A stretch of 64,000 nt of DNA from NCBI RefSeq assembly GCF_040939785.1, contig NZ_CP162553.1, positions 620,001 to 684,000 of the forward strand. Reading direction: 5' to 3'. The translations under genes were made by a program, and so were the position numbers. The DNA is from Bradyrhizobium lupini (GTDB lineage: Bacteria > Pseudomonadota > Alphaproteobacteria > Rhizobiales > Xanthobacteraceae). The notes below the pieces were generated by a model. The model saw only the letters and a list, made by a program, of their open reading frames with translations, did not search any database and had not been told where the DNA came from. This document shows, piece after piece, positions 7,977 to 16,631 of the stretch; position 1 is the stretch's first letter; each line of letters starts with the position of its first letter.

Positions 7977-9109
7977 CGCACCCGCTCCAGGAACATGCTG
8001 ACGTGAGACGACAGCACGCCGCCGTCGCCGTGCAGCAGCGCGATCGAGGCGTCGCGCACCTGACGATTCGCCGCCCGCCCCGTCATCTGCAGATGCGTTT
8101 CCACCAGATGCGCCATGGCGCCACCAACGCCGCAATGACCGTAGCTGAGCAGGCCGCCATGGGTGTTCAGCGGCATCGCTCCATTGCGGCTGAAATGGCC
8201 AGCGCGCACGCGCGCGGCTGCCTCGCCCCGGCCAGCGAGGCCAAGATCTTCCAGCAGCATCGCGAGCGTGATCGTAAAGCTGTCGTAGATCGCCGCGTAG
8301 CGCACGTCGGAAATGGCAAGGCCGGTAACCTCCCTGGCGCGAGCGATGGAGATCTCGGCGCCGAGCTCGCTCAGGGCGGGGGCTGCAGTGACGTGCTGAT
8401 GGGTATGGGCCTGGGCACAGCCGCGAATGCGCACGCGGGCCTCTCCGGTCCGCTCGCGACTGATGACGAAGGCTGCGCCGCCGTCGGACACCGGGCAGCA
8501 ATCGAGCAGCTTCAGCGGCATCGCCACCGGCTTCGAGGCCATGACGTCTGCGACCTCGATGGAATCCTGGAATTGCGCACCAGGATGAGTGCAGGCGTGG
8601 GTGCGCATCAGCACCGCGAATTCGGCGAGGTCTTCTTCCGTCACGCCGTACTCGTGCATGTATCTGTTAGCGACGAGGCCGTAATAGGCCGGGATGGTCG
8701 GGCCGAGCGGCAGTTCGTAGTCGGGATGGCCGACCTGCGCCAGCGCTTGGATCGAGGCGTCGCGGCTCTGCCCAGTGAGGCGGTTCTCGCCGGCCACGAC
8801 GAGCACATTGCGGGCGACGCCCGCTTCGACGAGATGATGGGCGAGCATGGTCATCGCGAGCCCGGTCGCGCCACCGACCTGGACGGCATGGGCGTAACTG
8901 GGGCGGATGCCAAAATGCTCGGCAAAAACGGTCGCCAACATGATGTGCGGCGAGACGGTGGAGTAGCCGCAGAGGATGCCGTCGATCTCGGCACGCTTGA
9001 GCCCGGCATCGTCGAGCGCAGCCTGCGCGGCCTTGCTCATCAGCTCCAGCGAGGACGAGCCTTCGTGCTTGCCGAAAGGCGTGAGACCGACGCCGGTGAT
9101 GAAGCTCAT
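7973..9109 (-). CDS. Thiolase-like protein lacking both catalytic cysteines (SCP2/Ltp2-like)
   Basis: A 378-residue thiolase-fold protein. Where active thiolases carry the nucleophilic Cys in a C-A-T-G context, this one has VGGATGLA, with Gly in the Cys position. The C-terminal Cys region is also replaced (LLHGDGGVLSS). The histidine motif is kept as NTHGG, followed by GHCGVGG. Together with its fused-start DUF35 partner this fits the family of thiolase-like aldolases or lyases (Ltp2 type) or non-condensing CoA-binding subunits better than a true acetyltransferase. It overlaps the CoA-transferase stop upstream by four bases, giving a three-gene coupled operon for activation and cleavage of an unknown acyl-CoA. 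Confidence 0.88.
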   Translation of the reverse strand: MSFITGVGLTPFGKHEGSSSLELMSKAAQAALDDAGLKRAEIDGILCGYSTVSPHIMLATVFAEHFGIRPSYAHAVQVGGATGLAMTMLAHHLVEAGVARNVLVVAGENRLTGQSRDASIQALAQVGHPDYELPLGPTIPAYYGLVANRYMHEYGVTEEDLAEFAVLMRTHACTHPGAQFQDSIEVADVMASKPVAMPLKLLDCCPVSDGGAAFVISRERTGEARVRIRGCAQAHTHQHVTAAPALSELGAEISIARAREVTGLAISDVRYAAIYDSFTITLAMLLEDLGLAGRGEAAARVRAGHFSRNGAMPLNTHGGLLSYGHCGVGGAMAHLVETHLQMTGRAANRQVRDASIALLHGDGGVLSSHVSMFLERVR

Positions 9110-10329
9110 GGGCGCACCAGTGCATCGTCATTCCGGGGCGGCGAACGGGTGACGCCATCGCGGACCATGGCGTCGATCTCGTCGGCGGAATAGCCGATCT
9201 CGCGCAGGATTTCCGCGCCGTGCTCGTTGAGCTGCGGCGCGAGCCGCACCGGTTCGGCTTCGGTTTCGGACCAGGTGGCCGTCACCCTCATGCTCCGGAT
9301 CGGCCCTTCAGTTGGATGGTTCACCACTGGGAAAAAGCCGGTCGCCTCCAGATGCTCATCGTGCAGCATCGACGCGAGGTCGTGCATGGGCATCACCGGC
9401 ACGTCGGCCTTGGTGAGCAGGTCGATCCATTCCGCGGTGCTGCGCGTCTCGAAGATGCGCGCGAGCTCGGCATAGACGACGTCGATATTGGCGGCGCGCC
9501 CGGCGAATGTCGCGAACATCGCGTCGGCGCGCAGGTCGTCGCGTCGCGTCGCCTTAAAGAAGTTCTCCCACTGCTTGTCGTTGTAGACGATGACGCTGAG
9601 ATAACCGTCCGATGTCTTGTAGGGCCGGCGGTCGCGCGAGAGGTGGCGGGCGTAACCGCCCTTGTCGAGCGGGGGCTCATAGGTCAATCCGCCCATGTGG
9701 TCGCCCATGACGAAGCCGGCCATGGTCTCGAACATCGGGATGTCGACGCGCTGGCCGCGGCCGGTGCGGTCGCGGTGCACGAGGCTGGCGCAGATCGCGC
9801 CCACGGCAGTCAAGCCTACGATGCGATCGACCAGTGCGTTCGGCACATAGCGCGGCACACCGTCACCGGTCTGCGCCATCAAGGCGGGCAGCGCGGTGGC
9901 GCCCTGGATCAGATCGTCATAGGCCGGTTTTGCAGCATAGGGCCCGTCCTGGCCGAAGCCGAACACGCCGGCATAGACCAGCCGCGGATTGATTTTGGAA
10001 ACAACGTCATAGCCGAGTTGAAGCCGCGCCATCGCCTGCGGGCGGACGTTGTAGACGAGAACGTCGGCGTCTTTCAGCAAGCGGAGCACGGCCTCGCGGC
10101 CGGCGGGCTTCTTCAGGTCAAGGCAGATCGAGCGCTTGCTACGGTTGGTGTTGAGAAACACCGGGCCCATGCCTGCGTGCCGCATCGGGCCGATCAGGCG
10201 GGTGACGTCGCCGTCCAGAGACTCCACCTTGATGACGTCTGCGCCGTAATCGCCGAGCATCTGGGTCGCATAGGGGCCCATCAGCACGGTGGTCATGTCG
10301 ACGACCTTGATGCCCTTCAGCGGCCCCAT
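9106..10329 (-). CDS. Class III CoA-transferase (CaiB/BaiF family)
   Basis: A 407-residue enzyme that moves CoA between carboxylic acids. It starts at the ATG at 10329 behind GGGAG and opens with MGPLKGIKVVDMT, followed by GADVIKVE and the P-x-Y-D segment with the likely catalytic aspartate at D138 (AYDDLIQ). The length is typical of the family. It is first in a coupled operon with a cysteine-less thiolase and a DUF35 protein, suggesting that it makes the CoA thioester they act on. The last dozen codons run through a dispersed-repeat arm (9126-9138), so the C-terminus (SPPRNDDALVRP) is probably repeat-derived. Confidence 0.92.
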   Translation of the reverse strand: MGPLKGIKVVDMTTVLMGPYATQMLGDYGADVIKVESLDGDVTRLIGPMRHAGMGPVFLNTNRSKRSICLDLKKPAGREAVLRLLKDADVLVYNVRPQAMARLQLGYDVVSKINPRLVYAGVFGFGQDGPYAAKPAYDDLIQGATALPALMAQTGDGVPRYVPNALVDRIVGLTAVGAICASLVHRDRTGRGQRVDIPMFETMAGFVMGDHMGGLTYEPPLDKGGYARHLSRDRRPYKTSDGYLSVIVYNDKQWENFFKATRRDDLRADAMFATFAGRAANIDVVYAELARIFETRSTAEWIDLLTKADVPVMPMHDLASMLHDEHLEATGFFPVVNHPTEGPIRSMRVTATWSETEAEPVRLAPQLNEHGAEILREIGYSADEIDAMVRDGVTRSPPRNDDALVRP

Positions 10330-10450
10330 CGTTCGCTCCCGATTGCGCGGCCTCAAGTGAGGCCTGCGATCTCGGTCCAGCTAACGGCAGTGGCGGCGCA
10401 TGCGCAAGAGCCGCCGGCGTATGGCCGCATGCGCCGGCGGCGAAAGGCGG

Positions 10451-10657
10451 CTATTTCTTCTGACGGGAATCGCGAATCTTGAGGAGGCGGTCGAGCTCAT
10501 CATTCTGCTGGTTGATGCGGTCAGCGATCCGCGACTCGTTCTGCTCACCCGAGGCGGCCGCGGCCTGCTCGATGAGCTGGCGGATATTGTCCTCGAGAAT
10601 CGCGATGCGATCGTTGAGTGCGTCCATCGACAGCAGATCTTCGTAGTCATTGCTCAT
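10451..10657 (-). CDS. Small coiled-coil hypothetical protein
   Basis: A 68-residue, highly charged protein with heptad-like spacing throughout (LNDRIAILEDNIRQLIEQ and DRINQQNDELDRLL), predicted to be a continuous coiled coil with a basic tail (RDSRQKK). There is no cysteine, signal peptide or membrane segment. It is a short single gene between the CoA-transferase and a thiolase on the same strand. I do not recognise a named family. It could be a small scaffolding or regulatory protein. Confidence 0.65.
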   Translation of the reverse strand: MSNDYEDLLSMDALNDRIAILEDNIRQLIEQAAAASGEQNESRIADRINQQNDELDRLLKIRDSRQKK

Positions 10658-10775
10658 GATGCATCCCCTGCAAATCGATCAAGAGCTTTAAGGGCCCCCA
10701 GCGGGCCCACCATGATCTAGCGCAAGATAAGAAGGTGGGCACGGCGCTTCACGCCTTGCCTACCGTGCAGCAGCC

Positions 10776-11945
10776 TTACTTCAGCGGCTCCAGCACGGAG
10801 ACGTAGTTGGCAACCGCCGCACCGCCCATGTTGAAAATGCCGCCGAGCTTTGCATTCTTGAGCTGCATGCCCTCGGGCGCTTGGCCGGCGAGCTGCATCG
10901 CGGTCATCACGTGCATGGAGACGCCGGTGGCGCCGATCGGATGGCCCTTGGCTTTCAGGCCACCGGACGGATTGACCGGCAGCTTGCCGTCCTTGAGCGT
11001 CCAGCCTTCCTTGATGGCACGGGCACCCTGCCCCCGCTGCGTCAAGCCCATCGCTTCGTACTCGATCAGCTCGGCGACGGTGAAGCAGTCATGGGTCTCG
11101 ACGAAGGAGAGATCGGAAAGTGTAACGCCCGCCTTCTCCAGTGCGCGCTGCCAAGCGACCGTGCAGCCCTCGAACTGGAGGATGTCGCGCTTGGACATCG
11201 GCAGGAAATCCTGGGCGTGCGCGGTGGCGCGGAAGCCGATCGACTTGCTCATGCCCTTGGCGGTTTCCGCGTCGGCCAGCACCAGGGCAGCGGCACCGTC
11301 CGAGACCAGCGAGCAGTCGGTGCGCTTCAGGGGGCCGGCGACGTAGGGGTTCTTCTCGCTCTCGGCGCGGCAGAAGTCGAAGCCAAAGTCCTTGCGCATC
11401 TGGGCGAAGGGATTGGCGACGCCGTTCTTATGGTTCTTGGCCGCGATCAGCGCCAGTGCATCGGACTGGTCGCCGTATTTCTGGAAATAGGAGCTGGCGA
11501 TCTTGCCGAACACGCCGGCGAAGCCGCCGACAGTGTCGCCGTCCTCGGGAAGATAGGACGCCTTGAGCAGGTTCTTGCCGATCTCCGGGCCCGGCGTGCG
11601 CGTCATCTGTTCGACCCCGACAACGAGGACAATCCTGGCCGCGCCGGCCGCGATCGCGCGCACGCCCTGATGGACGGCGGCGGAGCCGGTGGCGCAGGCG
11701 TTCTCGACCCGGGTCGCCGGCTTGAAGCGCAGCTTCGGGTCGGCCTGGAGCACCAGCGAGGCGGTAAAATCCTGGGGCGAGAAGCCGGCGTTGAAATGGC
11801 CGAGCACGATCTCGTCGACATCGCCGGCCGAAATGCCGGCATCCGCCAGCGCCTCATTGGCGACCTTCACCACAAGGCTTTCCACAGTCTCGGTGTCGAA
11901 CTTGCCGAACGGCGTATGCGCCCATCCGACGATGCTGGCGGTCAT
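10776..11945 (-). CDS. Thiolase (acetyl-CoA acetyltransferase family), catalytically complete
   Basis: A 389-residue thiolase with the nucleophilic cysteine at C84 (ENACATGSAA), NPSGGLKAKGHPIGATG carrying the catalytic histidine, and the C-terminal GGxFNMGG loop. The sequence resembles SCP-x/lipid-transfer-type thiolases rather than biosynthetic PhbA. I favour the ATG at 11945 because GGGAGA lies six bases upstream; an ATG at 11951 is also possible. It is separated from the cysteine-less homologue at 7973-9109 by the CoA-transferase and a small gene. Likely role: thiolytic cleavage in a fatty-acid or side-chain catabolic route. The exact substrate is unknown. Confidence 0.92.
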   Translation of the reverse strand: MTASIVGWAHTPFGKFDTETVESLVVKVANEALADAGISAGDVDEIVLGHFNAGFSPQDFTASLVLQADPKLRFKPATRVENACATGSAAVHQGVRAIAAGAARIVLVVGVEQMTRTPGPEIGKNLLKASYLPEDGDTVGGFAGVFGKIASSYFQKYGDQSDALALIAAKNHKNGVANPFAQMRKDFGFDFCRAESEKNPYVAGPLKRTDCSLVSDGAAALVLADAETAKGMSKSIGFRATAHAQDFLPMSKRDILQFEGCTVAWQRALEKAGVTLSDLSFVETHDCFTVAELIEYEAMGLTQRGQGARAIKEGWTLKDGKLPVNPSGGLKAKGHPIGATGVSMHVMTAMQLAGQAPEGMQLKNAKLGGIFNMGGAAVANYVSVLEPLK

Positions 11946-12004
11946 GGTCATTCTCCCTGGCGGTCTCTTGCTGACCTAAGTCTTAGCTCAGGGATGGCAA
12001 GACT

Positions 12005-12655
12005 TCACGCGGGTTTAAGGGCCTCGAGGGTGCGCTGGCAGATGGCAGTTATGCCGGCCCAGTTCCCGGCCCTGATCTCCGCCGTCGGGCACAGCCAGGA
12101 ACCGCCGACCGCGACCACATTGGGCTCCGCGAGCCAGGTTGCTGCATTGGCCTCGCCGACCCCGCCGGTCGGGCAGAACCGCACGTTCGGGAACGGCCCA
12201 CCCAGCGAGCGCAGCCCCTTGATGCCGCCGGCCTGCTCGGCCGGGAAAAATTTTGCAATGTCGAAGCCGTAGGACAGCGCCATCATCAGCTCGGAGGCCG
12301 TGGCGATACCCGGCGCAAACGGCAAGGAGCTATGGGTGGCGGCCTTCAAGAGGTCCGGGGTCAAGCCCGGGCTGATGCCGAACGCAACGCCGAGCTTCTC
12401 GACACGGGTAAAGTCGGCCGGATTGAGAATCGTGCCGATGCCGACCACCGCCTCGGGCACCTCGGCCATCATCGCCCTCGCCGCCTCGATCGCAACAGGG
12501 GTACGCATGGTCACCTCCAGCGTGCGGACGCCGCCGGCCACCAGCGCACGCGCCAGCGGCACCGCATCCTGGATACGCTCGATGGTGAGGACGGGAATGA
12601 CAGTCGCGGCCTTGAACAGCGCGGCGAGGTGGTTCTGTTGGGCAGTCGTGGTCAT
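12005..12655 (-). CDS. eda: 2-dehydro-3-deoxy-6-phosphogluconate aldolase (KDPG aldolase)
   Basis: A 216-residue class I aldolase of the KDPG/KHG family. The Schiff-base lysine is K135 in FDIAKFFPAE, the general base E47 lies in LEVTMRT, and the phosphate-binding GG motifs follow (CPTGGV, VAVGGSWL). It cleaves 2-keto-3-deoxy-6-phospho sugar acids to pyruvate and a triose phosphate. It lies 13 bases downstream of the KDG kinase gene, which would make its substrate, and ends the minus-strand sugar operon. The start is the ATG at 12655; a long upstream reading in the same frame overlaps the kinase and is rejected. Confidence 0.93.
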   Translation of the reverse strand: MTTTAQQNHLAALFKAATVIPVLTIERIQDAVPLARALVAGGVRTLEVTMRTPVAIEAARAMMAEVPEAVVGIGTILNPADFTRVEKLGVAFGISPGLTPDLLKAATHSSLPFAPGIATASELMMALSYGFDIAKFFPAEQAGGIKGLRSLGGPFPNVRFCPTGGVGEANAATWLAEPNVVAVGGSWLCPTAEIRAGNWAGITAICQRTLEALKPA

Positions 12656-12668
12656 CTTGGCTTTCGTT

Positions 12669-13650
12669 TCACTTGGTCGCTTGACGCGTGGTCGCCGGCC
12701 GGTGCCGTTTCTTCGGCGGCATGGCATAACCCGGAATGATGGCGCCGGAATAGCAGATGACGAGGCTGGCGAGGCGGTGCCCGGCCTGGGCGGCCTCGAC
12801 CGGGTCGGAACCGGCGAGCCGTGCCGCGATATAGGCCGCCGCAAAGCTATCGCCGGCCGCGGTGGTGTCGACCACGGGTTTAGTCGTGGGCTCCGCGCGG
12901 ACCTCATAGGGCCCCCCGGGAAAGCGCAGCAGGCTGACCGGCTCGGCGAGCCGGAACACCAGCTCGGAGCTTGGGATGCGCGCCATCAACTGCTCGTGGC
13001 TCTCACCGGGATAGAGGGCGAGCAGATCCTCGGTCGAGGTCAGCACGATGTCGGCTGCCGCGAAGGCCGCTGAAAACACCTCGCGCGCGACCTCACGATC
13101 CGGCCATCCCCGCGCGCGAAAATTGGTGTCGAACACGAAGCGGGTGCCAAGCAGACGCGCGCGCTTGATCGCCGCGAACAGGCGCTCGCGCCCGGCCGCG
13201 TCGTAGATCGAGAGCGTGATCGCAGAGAGATAGACGATGTCGTAGCTCATCAGCGAGTTGAGGAGATCGTCCGTTTCCGGCAGGTTCATCAGCTGGCGCG
13301 CCGCCGCACTGTCGCGCCAGTGGAAGAACTGGCGCTCTCCCTTCGCATCCAGCTGGATCATGTAGAGGCCGGGCAGCTTGCCCGGCAGCCGCGCGACGCG
13401 CCTCGTGCCGACGCCCTCCGCAGTCCAGGCCGCGATCATCTCATCGCTCAGGGCATCGTCGCCAAGCGCGGTGAAATAATCGACCTTGACCTCGAGCCGC
13501 GCGAGGTAAACGGCCGTGTTGAGGGTGTCGCCGCCGAATCCACGCGAGTAGAGGCCCCCCGCCCTGCCCGCTGGAAGGTCCGGCGGATTGTCCACCCTGG
13601 GCCTGCCGGAGCTCGACCATGCATTCGCCGATGCAAGCAACGCTCGCCAT
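12669..13650 (-). pseudogene. kdgK: 2-keto-3-deoxygluconate kinase (PfkB family), frameshifted in a G6 run
   Basis: The true N-terminus (MASVACIGECMVELRQA, ATG at 13650) and the body (SRGFGGDTLNTAVYLARL onward) are in different frames. The junction is a run of six G on the coding strand (C at 13555-13560). Removing one G gives a continuous 326-residue kinase. The body has the PfkB C-terminal signature DTTAAGDSFAAAY with the catalytic Asp. The product would phosphorylate 2-keto-3-deoxy aldonates for the downstream aldolase. A homopolymer sequencing error is the likeliest cause, but a run of six could also be a slippage site. Segment 18-32 is unusually glycine- and serine-rich compared with other KdgK. 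Confidence 0.82.
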
Positions 13651-13673
13651 CACTTTACCCGCTCAGTCAGAGA

Positions 13674-14660
13674 TCAGGCGACGAAATTGCCGCCGAGCTC
13701 GTCTTCGATGTGAATGCGGATGATGTCGTCGAAAGTCTTCTCGGCAGTGGTGAAGCCGAGCTCGAGCGACCGCTTTGCATTGAAGTTGCGCGGCCAGCCG
13801 CCGACGATGCCGACGATAAAGGGATCGGGCTCCCGCTTGATGCGGGCGGCGACCTTGTCGCCGGCGACGCGCTTCAGCGCAGCGATCTGCTCGCCAACCG
13901 TCGCCGACAGGCCCGGCATGGTCAAATTACGGCGCGGCCCCACCGCGGCGAGGTCCATGGTGCCGGCATGCAGCAGGAAGCCGACGGCGGAGCGCGGCGT
14001 GGCATGCCAGTGGCGGACGTCCTCGGACACGGGAAGAACCGCTTCCTTGCCGGCCAGCGGCTCGCGCAGGATGTTGGAGAAGAAGCCCGATGCCGCCTTG
14101 TTGGGCAGGCCGGGCCTGATGCAGATGGTCGGCAGGCGGATGCCGATGCCATCGAGGAAGCCGCGGCGGGAATAGTCGGCCAGCAGTAATTCGCCGATCG
14201 CCTTCTGCGTACCGTAGCTCAGAAGCGGCGTGTGGAAGAACTCGTCGCCGATCGCATCGGGGAACGGCGCGCCGAACACCGCGATCGAGGACGTGAAGAC
14301 CACGCGCGGCTTGTAGCCGCCGCCTGCAAGCCTGACGGCATCGAGCAGCATTCGCGTGCCGTCGAGATTGATGCGGTAGCCCTTGTCGAAATCGAGCTCG
14401 GCTTCGCCCGAGACGATCGCGGCGAGATGAAAGATCACGTCCGGACGGCCGGCGATCAGCTTTTCGGCCGCACCCGGCACGGCGAAATCGCTCGACACGG
14501 TCTCGACGGCAAAACCGGCTCTTTCGGGCGCCTTCGGCTCGACCACGTCATGCATGGTCAGCTTGGTGATGTCGCTCTTGCCGAGCCGGCCGTCGCGCGA
14601 CAACCGTTCGCACAATTTGCGGCCGACCATGCCGGCGGCGCCCAGAACCAGAATGTGCAA
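13674..14660 (-). CDS. NAD-dependent epimerase/dehydrogenase, DenD (D-erythronate dehydrogenase)-like
   Basis: A 328-residue extended SDR. The Rossmann motif GAAGMVG opens the protein and the catalytic Y-x-x-x-K is SYGTQKA (about residues 145-151). The sequence resembles proteins annotated as D-erythronate dehydrogenase (DenD) or uronate-type dehydrogenases, which oxidise sugar acids, rather than UDP-sugar epimerases. The start is TTG at 14660: AAGGAG lies seven bases upstream and the Rossmann strand begins at once (HILVLGAAG). It sits between the ABC permease and the KDG kinase on the same strand, so it probably oxidises or epimerises the imported substrate. The precise substrate is not shown by sequence. 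Confidence 0.85.
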   Translation of the reverse strand: MHILVLGAAGMVGRKLCERLSRDGRLGKSDITKLTMHDVVEPKAPERAGFAVETVSSDFAVPGAAEKLIAGRPDVIFHLAAIVSGEAELDFDKGYRINLDGTRMLLDAVRLAGGGYKPRVVFTSSIAVFGAPFPDAIGDEFFHTPLLSYGTQKAIGELLLADYSRRGFLDGIGIRLPTICIRPGLPNKAASGFFSNILREPLAGKEAVLPVSEDVRHWHATPRSAVGFLLHAGTMDLAAVGPRRNLTMPGLSATVGEQIAALKRVAGDKVAARIKREPDPFIVGIVGGWPRNFNAKRSLELGFTTAEKTFDDIIRIHIEDELGGNFVA

Positions 14661-14739
14661 GAGCCTACTCCTTTTTATTGGCCGGAACGCGCCGATTTCG
14701 GCAATTCGTCCTGGCGCGCTCTCGAGGCAGGCCCCGCGA

Positions 14740-15614
14740 TCATTCCTTCACGGCGCCGGTCATCGCCGACACATAATACTCCACGAAGAAGGAATAAAGG
14801 ATAACTACGGGAACCGAGCCGGTCAGAGCCGCCGCCATCAGGGCCCCCCAGTGGTAGACGTCGCCATTGACGAGCTCGGTGATCGCGCCGACCGGGATCG
14901 TCTTGTTTTCGGACGAGGAGATGAAGGTCAGCGCGTAAATGAACTCGTTCCAGGACAACGTGAAGGCGAAGATGCCCGCCGAGATCACGCCCGGCAGCGA
15001 AAGCGGCAGCGTGATCTTCATCAGAATCTGCAGCCGCGTCGCCCCGTCGATCAGCGCACACTCCTCCAGCTCATAGGGGATGGTGCGGAAATAGCCCATC
15101 AGGAGCCAGGTGCAGAACGGGATCAGGAAGGTCGGATAGGTCAGGATCAGCGCCAAATTGCCGTCGAACAGCCCGAGCTGAAACACGATCGCCGCCAGCG
15201 GAATGAACAGAATGGAGGGCGGCACCAGATAGCCGAGGAAGATCGCAAGGCCGACATAGCGCGAGCCCTTGTAGCGAAGGCGTTCGATCGCATAGGCGGC
15301 GCAGACGCTGGCGAACAGGGAGATGAAGGTCGAGGACACCGAGACGATCACGGTGTTCCACATCCAGAGCGGATAGTCGGTGTCGAAGAACAGCTTCTTG
15401 ATGTGCTCCAGCGTCGGATGCACGATCCAGAACGGATTGTACTTTTCGTAGTCGTACATCTCCGCGTCCGGCTTGAACGTCGCGACCGCCATCCAGTAGA
15501 ACGGGAACAGCAGGAAGAAGATGATCAGGCCGAGCGGAAGGTAGACCCGAAAAACTTCCGCGGGAAGCTCTCGAGATAGTCCATTCCGACGCTTTGGTCG
15601 TCTGCCGTGGTCAT
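14740..15614 (-). pseudogene. Sugar ABC transporter permease (CUT1, MalG-like), frameshifted near 15549
   Basis: Inner-membrane subunit of a carbohydrate importer. The N-terminus (MTTADDQSVGMDYLES, ATG at 15614) is in one frame and the rest (LPFYWMAVATFKPD-type region onward, to the stop at 14740) is in another. Inserting one base near 15549, in the run before TTTTT on the coding strand, yields a continuous 291-residue protein with six membrane segments. The EAA loop is present (EECALIDGATRLQILMKITLP), as is the C-terminal SAMTGAVKE. The gene is two bases downstream of the partner permease. A missing base call is more plausible than a genuine null, since both permeases are affected in the same way. 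Confidence 0.82.
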
Positions 15615-15616
15615 GG

Positions 15617-16565
15617 TCAGTCCCTCCCGCCCTGCTGCCAGCGGGAACGCTGAAGCCCGAAAAAGCTGAGCAGGATCGCCGCGACCAGGAACGGAATCAT
15701 CGCGTTCGAGATCGCCGCCCCCCTCGCCGAGATTGCCGCCGGTGATGGCGCGCTGGAACGACAGCGTCGCCATCAGATGGGTGGAGTTGATCGGTCCACC
15801 CCGCGTGATGGTGTAGATGAGCTGAAAGTCGGTGAAGGTCATCAGCACCGAGAACGTCATCACGACCGCGATGATCGGCGACAGCATCGGCAGCGTGATG
15901 TGGCGGAAGCGCTGCAGATTGGTGGCGCCGTCGAGATTGGCGGCCTCATAGAGCGAGGGCGAGATGGTCTGTAATCCCGCCAGCAGCGTGATCGCCACGA
16001 AAGGCACGCCGCGCCAGATATTGGCGGCGACGACCGACCAGCGCGCATTCCAGGGATCGCCAAGGAAATCGATATAGCGCGTGATCAGGCCGGCCTTGAT
16101 CAACACCCAGGAGATGATCGAGAACTGGCTGTCATAAATCCACCAGAACGCAATCGCAGAGAGCACCGTGGGCACGACGAAGGGCAACAGCACGATCGCC
16201 CGGATCATCGACTTCATCGGCAGCCGCTCGTTGAGCAGCAGCGCCAGGTAAAGGCCGATGGCGAATTTCACCGCGCTGGCGGCGACCGTGTAGAAGATCG
16301 TGTTGAACACCGAAAGCCAGAACACTGAGTCCTTCGCCAGCGAGACGAAATTCTGGAAGCCGATGTAGCGCCCGGCGCCGCCGATCTTGGTGTCGGTCAT
16401 GCCGAGCCAGAAGCCCAGCGCCAGCGGGTAAGCCAGAAACAGGATGAGGATGGCGATTGCCGGCACCATGAACATCGCGCCGAGGAAATGCCGGCTCTCG
16501 AATGCTCTGGTCCACAAGCTGCTGCGCTTGGCCTGCGCGACAGTGGACTCGGCCATAACTGCCAT
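15617..16565 (-). pseudogene. Sugar ABC transporter permease (CUT1, MalF-like), frameshifted in a G6 run
   Basis: The first permease of the importer, ATG at 16565 behind GAGGGG. It reads well through the EAA loop (YEAANLDGATNLQRFRHITLP) and to GGNLGEG, then loses frame at six G on the coding strand (C at 15718-15723). With five G the sequence continues as AAISNAMIPFLVAAILLSFF to a TGA at 15617, giving 315 residues, the normal length. Six membrane segments are expected. With the nearby G6 lesion in the kinase this is the second +1 change of identical type within 2.2 kb. Confidence 0.82.
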
Positions 16566-16631
16566 GTCGGATTCCCCTCGACGAAAAGTCGCGGCGTCCG
16601 GCGAACCGGACGCCGCGTAGATTGGAGCTGA

